Shown in pieces: positions 11,471 to 22,645 of a stretch of DNA of 64,000 nt. The DNA comes from Dipteris shenzhenensis (taxonomy: Eukaryota; Polypodiophyta; Polypodiopsida; Gleicheniales): the NCBI GenBank assembly GCA_047967505.1, contig CM106538.1; one strand, 5' to 3'. The notes beneath the pieces were generated by a model, which saw nothing but the letters and a program-made list of their open reading frames with translations, had not been told where the DNA came from and did not search any database. The translations under genes were made by a program, and so were the position numbers. Position 1 is the stretch's first letter, and each line of letters begins with the position of its first letter.

Positions 11471-13430
11471 GCAAGGGAATGAATATTCATGTTAATTTTG
11501 TTTGAAGGCATTGATATAAGCATTGGGAAAAACCTAGAAAAAAAGGAATGGTAGCAGTTTTGCAATCTTTATTTCGATGCTTGTTTGGGGTTGTTTCGAT
11601 GTTTATACCAACTCTTTATTTTTAAAAACCTAGAACCTACCATTTCACATGTTTTTGCCTTTCCTTGCCCCCTCATCACCTCATGCTCTCAACATACTTG
11701 CTCCCAAACCCCATTATGCCATTCTAGCTTACAAGTCTAAAAAAAGAGGCAACTAGATTTGCGGCAGGCAGCCTTTCCATCATGGGAGCACGTAACTACT
11801 AACTCAAAATTGAACCTGAATCCTAGTATTTTACCAAAATTTTAGGGGAAAAAGCTAATGAGTAGAATTGTGACAGGAGACATGACACATGGTCCGTTGA
11901 GGACATGATCCTCCTTGCAAATGTCAGGGGTGGTGATTTATTATTGATTTTGTGATGTCCATATTTTGGAAGCTAAAGTCCAACAAATATATGAATAAGG
12001 CGATACAATAACTGATCCTCGTTGAAGTCTATACAATATCGTCTCATGGACTACAACCATATGAATAAGGGTGTCATCATCCTTTGATCTTATATCCAGC
12101 TTGGATTTTCTTGCTTCCTCGCATTGATATAACATGCATTCAAAGAGAAGAATGTTGTAAGAATTCAAAATGAAAACAAGAAATTTTGAATGGATGAGCA
12201 ATTAATATTTATATGATAATATATAATATATAATTATTATAACCACACATAGTGTGGGCGGGGAGGTGGTGCGCTTCCTTCCCCAAAGAGCTATAATTTG
12301 AGGGAACAAGCCCTTCCCTAGGTGTCGAGATAATGCCTATAATATTAACGTTAAGAATAGTAGCGCTGAGATAAGTCTCACAAATAGATAAGATACTAGC
12401 ATATTACCTGAGTGTCAATAGTCATAATCACAATCAAATGTCGATAAAATCACTACGAGCAGCGCGCTAGGAAAAATTCAAATTCTCATCCTCTTTTTAT
12501 TTGATCTTAGAGACAATATCCCAAAAACTTGCCAATGTGATCTTCAGAGGATTTGCATGTGTCCTTGAGCAGGATGATTCCAAGATTCTAAAATTTTTCA
12601 GTAGACTGTGGACATCACAAAAAGACAACTACCATTATAGGAAGTCTAAAGTAGTGCATGTAACTTTCTCACTCTCCACTTAGCCAAAGTTACCACCTTG
12701 TAAACAATTTTTGTAGCCTATTAGTTAATGGTCATTTCTCTCATTTTTTCATACATTTAGTACTAGATAAAATAGACAAATGGTTTAGTGATGTTCAATT
12801 TTCCCTTCAATACTCAGATGAATAATAGTAGCACATCAAACAAAAGACCATCAATACACACTCTCCTCTCGAACATACCTTTTTTATACACATCTATAAG
12901 GTTCAAGAAAGCTTGAATCCTAGGTGCCAAGTCTTACACAACTTCCTCTCCCACTCTACCTCTGTTACATCAGCCATAATCTCGGGATTGTTTGGTGTGG
13001 ATATAACTAACTCATTACACTGGTTCTATTTCAAAATACAATTTCAAGCTAACTCATTACACTTCAAAATCTTACACAAATGTAGACTTATAATGCGATG
13101 GTATTGTCGATTGATTGCTTGATGGAGGAAGGCGCATGTCTTTTCCCATGTATATGTGTTGCACCTTTGCAAGAAATCCTTTCTTCCCAAGCTTGGACTT
13201 CATGATGCGGCCCTTCCATTCATGCAAAAGATCACCTCTTTTGCTCTTGGGAAGCTTATGTGGACCCTTGGCAGATCCTCTCATGACTATCCAATCATTC
13301 AAGTTGTAGGTGCAAGGCACCCATTCACCCAATGCATTTTTGCTCCTGTGGGACACAGAGTATATGTATGGTCTCCTCACCATGCCTATACAGAGGTCAC
13401 AACAGCAATAGTGGACTAGAAAGTGCAGCT
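11471..13430. other. Intergenic DNA without a recognised gene
   Basis: Nothing recognisable was found. An AT-rich dyad (about 12,208-12,240, TATAATATATAATTATTATA-like) is followed by a more GC-rich stretch near 12,250-12,330. Short frames on both strands near 13,070-13,490 overlap each other and lack any domain. Confidence 0.4.
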
Positions 13431-13494
13431 CCGATAGAGGGAGAGAGAGAGAGAAGGTATAGAGGGTGCAACTAAAGGTTGAGAGAAGCTCCAA

Positions 13495-13735
13495 GAGGTG
13501 TTGTAGCTAGGAATGGAGGGAGAAAGAGTAGAGGGGGATGAGCAGCTGCTCCAGGAGGTGTTGTAGCTAGGAATGGAGGGAGAAAGAGCAAAGGGGGATG
13601 AGCAGCCACTACAGGAGGTACTTAGCTAGGAATGGAGGAAGAAAGAGTAGAGGGGGATGAGCAACTATTGCTGTAGGAGGTGTTGTAGCTAGGAATGGAG
13701 AGAGAATGAGCAGCTGCTACAGGAGGTGCTAGAGA
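13495..13735. repeat. Minisatellite, 60-bp unit, about four and a half copies
   Basis: Units start at 13,495, 13,555, 13,615, 13,677 and 13,723 with GAGGTGTTGTAGCTAGGAAT-like sequence, followed by a purine-rich GGAGGGAGAAAGAG block and GATGAGCAGC. Unit length is 60-62 bp, with one shortened copy. Confidence 0.9.
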
Positions 13736-14177
13736 GGGAGAAACACAGTGGATCAGAGCAAGAGGGGGCAGAGAAGATGCCAAATGAGTTCCCACGTTTG
13801 AAAAATGGAGGGAGAATGGAGCTGGACCAGAGAAGAGGAGGGGGCAGGCCTGTAACAAGCTGAGAGGGGGGAAAATTTTACCCAGAAGGGCCCACTGCCT
13901 CTTGAATGACTTGTAGGTTCATTTGGGGGAGGTGCATATGGGAAAAGGGTCAAGCATGGGTTGAGGGGGGGGGGGGATGGTTTGAGTGGTCCTGGGTGTA
14001 AGAGGAGTAGCCAATAGGGGCTGTTTGCAAGTTTTCCCACCCTCCACCTCAACATGGCATTGCCCCACAAAAAGGAGCACTCCCATTGGTATACCTCAAA
14101 TGCCTCACTAATCCCTTGAAATTAGGAAACACTAATTGGGGGCCCTTTGGAGACCCCAATTCTCCCCTAATGCAGAT

Positions 14178-14520
14178 AAATGTCTGGAGTTGTCTCCTAG
14201 GTATTGTGGACCATTCACAATACTTAAGAGGATTGGAGAACTTGCTTACAAATTAGCCTTACCTGAGGGAATACATGATCTAGAGTACATCCAGTTTTTC
14301 ATGTTAGTAGGCTAAAAATAAAATCAGGAGATGATGATAATCTCATTGGAAATGAAGTCCTAGTTGAACTCATTGAACCCGCATCTTTACCACATGAACT
14401 AGAAAGAATTTTAGATAGACAAGAAAAATATATGGCAAGAATGTTTGGTTAAGTGGAAAGATAGATATGAAGAGAGCTCAACATGGGAAAGGGTAAGTAG
14501 GCTCCAGAGGATTTTTTAAA
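14178..14520 (+). pseudogene. Ty3-type integrase C-terminus and chromodomain (broken)
   Basis: The frame from 14,178 reads LSPRYCGPFTILKRIGELAY, the conserved integrase tail of Ty3 (chromovirus) retrotransposons, which sits between the catalytic core and the chromodomain. A stop follows at about 14,313. The chromodomain follows with an ERILDRQEK-like segment and, after one frameshift near 14,440, a segment containing CLVKWKDRYEESSTWE, which matches the LVKW...TWE signature. In intact elements the chromodomain directs integration to heterochromatin. Catalytic core, reverse transcriptase and gag are absent upstream, so this is a dead 3' fragment. A likely 3' LTR downstream could not be delimited. 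Confidence 0.8.
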
Positions 14521-15127
14521 TGTTTTTTAATTCTTTATATAAAGCTAAGATACGTAGAGAGAAAATAGCATGCTTGCCTCTACTTTTCATAGTTTTTACT
14601 TTTTCAACACATTTACACCACTCATACTCTTCAACGTGTGAAATTTTTCAATAATTAATGCAAAGGCTAAGATATATAAAGAGAAAATGGTATGTTTGCT
14701 TTTGATATTTTTGGGTTTCTTTTCAAAGCTTTCTCTTTGTAAATACATTCACACACCTCCTACTCTTGAAGGTTTCCAATATCTTTTACAAAAGAGCTAA
14801 TGTACATATGGGTTCTCAGATGGTGGTGTGTATTTCCAAGTTTTAGGCTTTGTTCATGAGGTTTTTCTTGCATAACGGTTTTATATAAAGTTAATATGTT
14901 TTTAAGTTTGGGGCTGCTTGAATGTACATTGTTTCTATTGTGTATATATTGTTTCTAGTTTAGAGTTTTATTGGTTCTAAGTTTAAGGTTGCTTAAATAT
15001 AGACTAGAATGGCATCTAGTGGTTCAAGAGCAAAAAAAGGACTTTTACTACCTAGGGCAGTCGCACGGAGAAAGTTGGAAAATTTCTCCAAAAGCTAGAC
15101 CCTAAGGAGAGGGGGAGGCAGAGGGAG

Positions 15128-15305
15128 AGTCTCATGCAAGAGTTTGCAGTGGATCGAGAAAGGGCCCAAATCATGAGCCAAGGGGTCTCTATCCCTGTCT
15201 CTTAGCAATATTGTGGCTCTTTGAAAGCCAAACATTGAGGATCATGCAAGAGTTTTCAGTGGATCAAAAAAGGGCCCAAAGAATTAGCAAGAGAGTCTCT
15301 ATCTC
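15128..15305. repeat. Tandem duplication, 111-bp period
   Basis: Copies around 15,128-15,200 and 15,239-15,305 share TCATGCAAGAGTTT, CAGTGGATC, AAAGGGCCCAAA and GTCTCTATC. The region starts just after an ATG at 15,008 whose frame is broken. It could be a gag remnant of a retroelement, but no diagnostic motif survives. Confidence 0.65.
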
Positions 15306-17515
15306 TAACTAAGCACATAAGTGCAAGCGAGTCATCACCAACATCATTCCACAGATGGGAACAATATGCAAAATGTGGATCTGAAAGCATTGACAAACTT
15401 TCTAGGTGCTATCGATGATAAAAAATAAATAGTGGTTGGTAGCAAGGGTATGGCTATAATAAAACATATGGCTCAACTATGCACTATGGAATATAAGCAA
15501 GTATTGATGGATTGACAATACCAATTGGATTCATAGAAAAATAACGTGTTTAATCACTTGCATGCTGAGGAGATGTTGGGTTTTTTAATGAAATCTTAGG
15601 TACATGCATTTGATAGTTCATATATGTTGTAAAATGTGCCAAGTTGTGAAGACTAGAAAAGATTTGAGTCATAAGCCTATGAAAGTGAACAAATTACACC
15701 CATGAGAAAGTGGGAAAATCCCGTGGGCTCAACTCTACTAATCCTACCAATGTTTTTCTAAACGTGTATTTTAGAAAATTAGGTGCTCATTTGTGTTTGA
15801 AACACAAACTTGGGTGACCATGGCTTTTTTTTCCTAAAAATTGCAAAAAATAGCCAAACTTTGACAATCTATAACTTTTGGTCAACAAATCCAAATGGGA
15901 TCATGTAGCATATCAAATCAGATGGCAAAAGATGATCTTAGAATTTTATCTTGTTTTTTGCACCATCTAGTAAAGTTATGTAGTTATGGCTAGTTTCCTT
16001 CACTAAGTTTAAAGCATGATTGCCCATTTTAGGATATCATTTCTCAAGGGTGATGATGGTAGGATATCCCACTTAGATGATCCTCTTTTAGGGGGGGTCT
16101 TTGGGGGGAAAAGCAATGGATTCTCCACATACTTTGTAAGTACTCTAAAACTTTATTATTGTGGAATGTAATAATGCTTCAGAATCACATGCAATGTATG
16201 TTGTACTTTTAGCACTAGGTTATGAACATGGGATGCATGTAGGAGGAGTATAGATATGCTTATAGAAATGGAACAAGTGCATTGTTTGAGAAAATATAGA
16301 AATCCAAGGAAGAACTTGTATCTTTATTGATGTAAGTGAAATGTCACATCTATGCTATGCTTCTAAATATAAACCTTTCACGAAATTTCTTTGCACTTGT
16401 AATATGCATTCTTTCATAAGAGAGAGCACTTACCTTGGATTTCTATGTCGAGTAGCAAGGGGGGAGGTGAAGGAGAGGACGAGGTATCGAAAGAGACATG
16501 GAGGTCCACCTCATCATGTGGGAGCCACTTTTTGGGCAAAGTAGCATGTAGCTATAATGGCGAACTCTTCTGAAATCTCTCCCTCCTTGCTCTCATACAT
16601 ACAATTTTTGATGTAACATTGGCTCCTTCTGGTTTCCCTTTTGGGCCCTTATACACATCAATAGATATATACAACCAAAAGTAGGGATTAGGGCTTGGTC
16701 GTACCCTAGTCCACCCTTTAAATTTGTCCCAAAAACCAAAAGTGTTGATATAAGCATATAAAACTTGAGTGTAATACATCCAAAGTGAATATTTTTCAAG
16801 CTCGGCTACAATTTGACGTCGTGTGGCCATAAAAACTTGCAGATGAGATTTGGCCCACTTTTTGTTTTGTTTTGAGGGCTTCCTCGTGTGCTAGATGTAT
16901 TTATATGCCTTATTCCATTATGATGTCTATGTAATATGGTTGTTCTGAGCTCCATGGATTGTCTTGAGATAGTGTTGATCCTTTATGGAAGGTCACCTTC
17001 CCTCCTAGATTCCTTTATGGGATATGGCCTATGCTCCTATCTTTCTTTCTTTGATTCAATGGTTCTTTGTCCCTCAAAAGTCAAGGGAGGCAGTGAATCA
17101 CCGCTTGTGTAAGTCCTATTTACTACTAGAACACATTGCACCACCATGTAGCCTGCTACCATGTGTCTTTAAACTTTCTTTACTCTTGTCTTTTGTGTCA
17201 ATGGAGGAGACAATCACCAAAGGGAAGTCATGAAGGCAGCATATTTACTTGAAACTTGAGATGTTTGATCCTCTCTAAGGAACACTCCTATCACCTACAT
17301 TCAAGACATTATGTAAAAAAGACATTTGTAGATTTTTGAGGCAATTTAGAAACCCCTTTGTGTATTAAAACCCTACTCACATCAAACTCTTCTCTATATA
17401 TAGAGATATATCTATATCTCATCTATATAAAAGAGCTTCATTTGAGTAGAGTTTTAAAATGCTAAGGGTACTTAGTAGGGTAGGCTGCTTACAAACATAC
17501 ATTTTTTAAAAACTG
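15306..17515. other. Intergenic DNA without a recognised gene
   Basis: No domain-bearing frames. G-runs at about 16,090-16,115 resemble a polypurine tract but no LTR start follows. The minus-strand frame at 16,552-16,830 has no recognisable homology. Confidence 0.4.
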
Positions 17516-17518
<3 letters not shown>

Positions 17519-17575
<57 letters not shown>

Positions 17576-17640
17576 TGCACACATGCACATGCGCACATGC
17601 ACGCGCGCACACACATGCACATGCACACATGCGCACGTAT
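17519..17640. repeat. Compound TC/CA microsatellite
   Basis: A TC run (17,519-17,556) passes directly into a CA run (17,557-17,574), then into imperfect CATGCACA and GCGCACA alternating purine-pyrimidine sequence up to about 17,640. Alternating CA/CG tracts can adopt Z-DNA. The frames here are repeat translations. Confidence 0.9.
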
Positions 17641-18762
17641 GTGTATGCATGGATGCAAGCACACACGCAAGTATGTATGTATAAATAAATAGATAAATTA
17701 TGTATACTCCACCCACTTTTCAAATTAATTCAAGATAGGTCAAAAGAGGGCAAAGCCAAACTAGATAGACTCTCTATAAGCTTGAGACAAGGCACAAATA
17801 GGTTATTCACCCTTCAATCATTGACCTCACACCTTCTTTGCACATAGTTTTCTCTTTTGATCCTCAGTCACATACTCAAAAGAAGAGTCCCAGTTCTAGT
17901 TTGGCCCCTTTACTATGGAACCATTTAATAAACAATTGTGGAAAAACGTCCCTAACCAGTCTTGTTTGAAGCTTTTGTAATCAAAGCCTTTGTGTTTCTT
18001 TCTTCACTTGTCATTCAATGAGAGAATGGCTAGATAGCACTACATTTTAATATACATTTTTCTATTTGTTTACGAGAAGGGATTTTTATTTAGGCATTGA
18101 AAGAAAAATGTAAATTACTATAGGGAAAAAGGGTTAGTCTAAAATGCATAACTAGATTTACAAATCGATTGCCTTATGAAGGAATTTCATTGTCACTAGT
18201 TTTTGGGCTTGTAAACATTATGAGCAAACTTAAGGTTTGTCCATATCTAGAAGTGAGGGCTATTTACATGCTTGTTGCTATAATTATAAGAAGCTATACT
18301 CGACAAACCTCTTATAGGGACGTCATCTACATCTTCATCCTTTCCATCTATGCCTCCCTTAAGAAATCTTGGCCGTTCATTCAAGCAAGCCTCTGTGTTT
18401 GAAGAGCTCATGAGTTATACAAACTAAAACTTTTAAGGCATTGCTTATTTTGACCCAACATAGCAAAGGATTTTAGAGGTACTATATTGCTTGCCTTGTT
18501 GCTGCAACATGAGCTTGACATGAACTAGATCTGCATCACTACACCAATCTTGTTAGTATTTTGGCCTTGCCTTTTAAGCAAGTCTATTTTTAAAATGGTC
18601 ATAAGTCAAACTCAAACTTGATTGCAATGCTAATAGAGACTAAAAGTAAGTAGCTAAAATTCTTCTCGGGCATATTGCTTGCCTCCTCTAGGGTCTTCAT
18701 CTGCATTTCTTCACCATGTCGATCTAGTTGCTAAGGTTTTGCCTTGCATGTAGGGTGTGCAT
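17641..18762. other. Intergenic DNA without a recognised gene
   Basis: I see no gene, RNA gene or mobile-element signature here. Confidence 0.4.
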
Positions 18763-18912
18763 GAGCACAATGCATATGTTGGTGGAACATTGCAAGGTGT
18801 GTTCATGGCTTTACATGCTACGGTTATCTTTAATTGAGCACAGTGGATATGTTGGTCGAACATTGCAAGGTGTGTTCAATGGCTTTAAAGAAGTGATGCT
18901 GTTATCTTTAAC
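18763..18912. repeat. Tandem duplication, 73-bp period
   Basis: Copies 18,763-18,835 and 18,836-18,912 share GAGCACA.TG.ATATGTTGGT, GAACATTGCAAGGTGTGTTC and GGTTATCTTTAA-like segments. Confidence 0.8.
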
Positions 18913-19063
18913 AGAGCTTTGGACTAGGAGCTTGTCTTGCTGGTTGGGTAGGGTTTCCTTCGCAGAGAGTTGTAATGGTGAGTGAGCTCCGAGCACATTT
19001 ACAACACGTGTGTGTGCAAGCTATACCTCACCTACAGGAGGAGTGCGTGAGAGTAAGACTAGG

Positions 19064-19066
<3 letters not shown>

Positions 19067-19104
<38 letters not shown>
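19067..19104. repeat. CT microsatellite upstream of UBP22
   Basis: An uninterrupted CT run of about 19 dinucleotides. Pyrimidine tracts are common in plant core promoters and 5' leaders. This one lies about 0.8 kb upstream of the UBP22 start codon. Confidence 0.85.
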
Positions 19105-19107
<3 letters not shown>

Positions 19108-19199
19108 ATCAAGCCTCTTTTTCATCAAGCTTCTTGCAGAAGAAAGGAAGGATTCAAAATTAGAGCGTTGAGCCAATCTAAGGTAGGAATTGTCATTTA

Positions 19200-19797
19200 T
19201 AGGGTCTTCTTCTTCTTCAAAAGCTTAATGTTTTTCTCTCTTCATCTTCATCTTCATCTTCATCTTCATCTTCAATGTTTCCCCAAACGTGAAGGTTGTT
19301 TTTTTTTTTTTTCCTTTTGGGAGCCTGCCTTTTCTGAGACGCCATAGCCGCCTTGCTCTGCCGCCATAGCCATCGTCTCTCCCACCTTCTCTTCTGTGGC
19401 GACATTGCCTCCAGAATGTGCCTTCTCAGGGCTTTGCCTCGTTGCTCCTCTCGCTCTGTTTTGAATCACCGCTCTTCTTCTTCTTCTCCTCCTTCTTCTT
19501 CTTCTTCTTCTTCTTCTTGCACGGCTCGGGCATCTCTGTAGATCGCTCCCGCCCCTCTCTTCGGGGGGCGCTCCCTTCTCCCTCGATTGCCCCCTTCCTT
19601 CCCTCCTCTCTTTTCTTAAATCGCCCCTTTTCAGCGAGAATCGTGCCCCGCTTTTGGAATTCGTCTCAAAAGGAGCCGTCGAGCAGACTCGCGTCGTATT
19701 TCTGCGCTCGCCTTTGCATTTGGTTGCACAAGAGGCCGAAAATTGTGGTTCATCGCGCAACTACGCAAATCGAACGCCCTCTGTGAGCTCTGATGCG
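19200..19797 (+). promoter_or_regulatory. GC- and pyrimidine-rich promoter/leader region of UBP22
   Basis: The base composition changes sharply from AT-rich intergenic DNA to GC-rich, C/T-rich sequence. It contains a TCTTCA hexamer repeat (about 19,242-19,274), a T run (19,299-19,311) and a TTC repeat (about 19,477-19,519). CT and TTC repeats are typical of plant promoters and 5' leaders. Several overlapping frames on both strands here are products of the repeats and not genes. Whether transcription starts in this region or after the TATA box at 19,798 cannot be seen. Confidence 0.5.
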
Positions 19798-19803
19798 TAT
19801 AAA
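19798..19803 (+). promoter_or_regulatory. Candidate TATA box of UBP22
   Basis: TATAAA lies 81 bp upstream of the UBP22 start codon at 19,879. A start site 25-35 bp downstream would give a leader of about 50 nt containing one out-of-frame ATG at 19,859 with a poor context. The match may be fortuitous, because the upstream GC-rich region also looks like leader sequence. Confidence 0.4.
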
Positions 19804-19858
19804 GGGCTTGCGAACGATCCCCGAGGAGAGGCTGGATAGCTCGACGGTCTCATTACGT

Positions 19859-20110
19859 ATGAGCTCTTGGAATGTGAAATGGCACTTAGAAAGAAAGCGG
19901 TTTTTGAAGAAACATACAGGCCATGCCAGCATCTTCTGGACTACAGGTCTAAGCATGGAGCTCGAGGGTTTCGTGTATTGCAAAGATGTATCAAGACCGG
20001 ACCTCTGGGCAGGGCCAGCCTCAAGAAGGAAGGGAAGGAGGTGCCCCGGTGTGCCATTTGTGCGAAAAGCCATGGCAGGCTGTACGCGTGCCTTCTCTGT
20101 GCCACCATAG
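19859..20110 (+). other. Upstream ATG frame overlapping the UBP22 start
   Basis: An ATG at 19,859, in a weak context (C at -3), opens an 84-codon frame that overlaps the UBP22 start codon and ends at 20,110. If transcription starts after the TATA box at 19,798, this would be the first ATG in the mRNA and could lower UBP22 translation by diverting ribosomes. The peptide has no recognisable domain and is probably not a functional protein. Confidence 0.35.
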
Positions 20111-22002
20111 GGTGCTGGGTTCCACCGGATTCGCTTCACGCTCGGGCACACGCGCAGGCAAAGCCTGGTCATGACCTTGCAATTGACGTAGAACGAGCCG
20201 AGCTCTTCTGTTGTGCCTGCAATGACCAGGTCTATGATCCAGATTTTGATAGAGCTGTTATCTGTGCCCAATCGGCAGCGTTAAGGCCAAGCGGGAGCGA
20301 CAGGAAGCTTCGAGGGGACAGGGGGGATTCTACGGTGAACGGTGCAGGATTTAAATGCGAGGATTCGGAGTTGAAGAGGCCAGAGCAAAGGAAGAGGAGA
20401 AGGAAAGCAGAGTATCGCCCTTGGGTGCCAACCTCAAGGGAGCAGGCTCTTTTAAGACGGGGATCTACTCCCCTCGATCACGATTCGTCCTTGCCCTGGG
20501 GTTTAAGAGGCCTGAACAATTTGGGGAACACCTGCTTCATGAATTCAGTTCTACAAGCCCTCCTTCATACACCTCCTCTAAGAAACTATTTTCTGAGTGA
20601 TCGGCACAATCGTAACATTTGTCAAGGCCGTGGAGCCCATCTTTGCCTCGGGTGTGATATGGATACCATCTACTCTGCAGCCTTCTCTGGAGATCGCTCT
20701 CCTTATAGCCCCGCTCAGTTCCTTCACAGGCTGGTCATTTTCCCTGTGCTCTTCTGATTACACCTGAGGATTTTGTTAGGCTTAGTTGTAAAATGACAGC
20801 ATTTTTTGCGTGCCTTGAGATTTGAAGTCTCTTCCATGGTTTTGCAGCTGGTGGCAGCATGCTGCAAATCTTGCTGGTTACGAGCAACAGGATGCTCATG
20901 AATTCTTTATATCAGCTGTCGATGGGATTCATGCTAATGTTGGCAAGTCATTTCTGTCAGAGAGGAATAATAGAAGGTATTGATCACTAGTCATGGGGCT
21001 TCCCTTTTTAATGTGGGTCGTTGATGTTCTTTTGTTGGGTTCTGGAACTGTCGATCTCTTTTCCTTCTGCTCTTTTATGTTGAAGCTCTCTTCGGTGGCT
21101 TAGCTGTTGACGAGTTCAATTTCTTCTTTGATGGCAGTGCAGGTGATGGCGATTGTGAGTGCATTGCACATCGTGTATTCTCGGGACTGTTGCGTTCTGA
21201 TGTAACTTGCACAGTCTGTGGTTTTAGCTCGACAACTTACGATCCATGCCTCGACATATCTCTGGACTTGGAGCCTGGTGCTGGCTCAGATAAAATCTAT
21301 CCAGATCCTTACCTGGGCAATGGGGATGGCGGCCGAGCTAACAGAGGAGCACAAGGGGTCAGCTTGGGTTTAGGGACTTCCACCCTGTATGGGTGTTTAG
21401 ACCGGTTTACTAGACCGGAGAGGCTCGGCTCAAATGAAAAGTTCTTCTGCCAAAACTGCCAGGTGCGACAGGAATCAGTGAAGCAGATGTCCTTGAGGAA
21501 GCTGCCACTTGTCTTGTGTCTCCATATAAAGAGATTTGAGCACTCATCTGTCCGCAACATGTCTAGGAAAATTGACCGTTATGTACAGTTTCCCTTTCTC
21601 TTGGACATGTCTCCTTACCTTTCATCCTCTATAGTGCGAACCAGGCATGGAAATAGGCTTCTTTTTGTGGATGGTGATGAGTCTGACTCTCCCTTGTCCT
21701 TTACAAGTCCTCCTGAATTTGAGCTTTTTGCAGTGGTCACTCACTCAGGTAAGCTGGATTCTGGTCACTACATTACATATTTGCGGCTGGGAGGACTCTG
21801 GTATAAATGTGATGATGCCTGGGTCACCCAAGTCAGTGATGACGTGGTGAGAGCTTCTCAGGGATACATGTTATACTATGTCCAGAAAACCTTTTCCTAC
21901 AAGGTCAGTGAGCAATGGCCTGGGAAAGATGGCTTGGCTTCTGGAGACAGCAACGGCAACCACAACAAAGATTTAGGCCATGGTTTGGCAAATGGCTTCT
22001 GA
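19879..22002 (+). CDS. Ubiquitin carboxyl-terminal hydrolase 22-like (SAGA deubiquitinase), 3 exons
   Basis: Exons 19,879-20,729, 20,848-20,976 and 21,138-22,002 join in frame to about 614 residues. The plant UBP22/USP22 family is known to remove ubiquitin from histone H2B in the nucleus as part of the SAGA-type deubiquitinating module. Seen here: an N-terminal zinc-finger UBP domain (Cys16, His18, Cys58/61, Cys71/74, His87/91/98), the cysteine box [13 protein letters not shown] with catalytic Cys219, EQQDAHEFF in exon 2, two CxxC pairs of the USP finger in exon 3, KRFEHSS, and the histidine box with His537 (SGHYITY) and Asp552/553 (YKCDDAW). The first in-frame ATG is 19,879 (purine at -3, G at +4), with an in-frame stop upstream at 19,837. 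Intron 2 (20,977-21,137) is GT-AG. Intron 1 (20,730-20,847) appears to be GC-AG. No disabling change is seen, so the gene looks functional. Confidence 0.93.
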
Positions 22003-22639
22003 GCAAACTGTTGTACTGCATGTGCAACTCTAAAAGGTGCTTACATGGCAATTGCTGTTGCATGGTGAGACCTGCCTAAAGGGGCGAGATTTGAATGAGT
22101 CAGCTCTGTCTTATGAGCAATCATCAGTCTGAAAGGTGTGAGGTTGGAAATGCTGACAGTCGGACGACTAGTGAGCAATCAAGTGCTTGATTTCAACATC
22201 CTTGCTGATGCCTTAATTTTGGTATGCCATGTTTTGGAGGCGGGTGGGGCATATCAACTTCGAGTATCACGTATGTCACTGCTTGCATCTGTGACATTGC
22301 TCTCTTGGATTTAGAGGGATTTAATGGAGGATTCCCTGAATGGCAAGATTGTGATCATGGGAGGAGTGGGTAGCATTAAATTGAAAAAGCTTGATGATGA
22401 CCACGAGCGCAAATGTAGTGGAATTAATTGGGAAGTTTTCCCACTCTGTTACTTTCACCGCTGAAAGATGGTTTGAAAGACAGCCAAATACTTTTGTAGT
22501 GTAGGTGCCATGGATCTAAGCTCATAGGTTTTAGAAGTGGTGTTAAGTTGTACATTCTATTCTTTTTAAGCCATCCAAAATGTGCTAAGCAACATTCTGG
22601 TTGATAACTAGTAAATGTCATTTTTTTTTCATAAAGCAT

Positions 22640-22645
22640 AATAAA
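22640..22645 (+). terminator. Candidate polyadenylation signal of UBP22
   Basis: AATAAA about 640 bp after the UBP22 stop codon is the clearest canonical signal in the downstream region. Plant signals are loose, so an earlier non-canonical site is possible. Confidence 0.3.

Noticed and set aside
12190-12500. Possible organellar insert (AT dyad followed by GC-richer DNA)
   Set aside because: No plastid or mitochondrial gene or tRNA could be recognised.
19272-19760. 162-codon minus-strand frame with a long Arg run
   Set aside because: The Arg run is the translation of the TTC repeat in the UBP22 promoter/leader region, and no domain is present.
21309-21560. Minus-strand frame inside UBP22 exon 3
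   Set aside because: Shadow of the conserved plus-strand USP domain.
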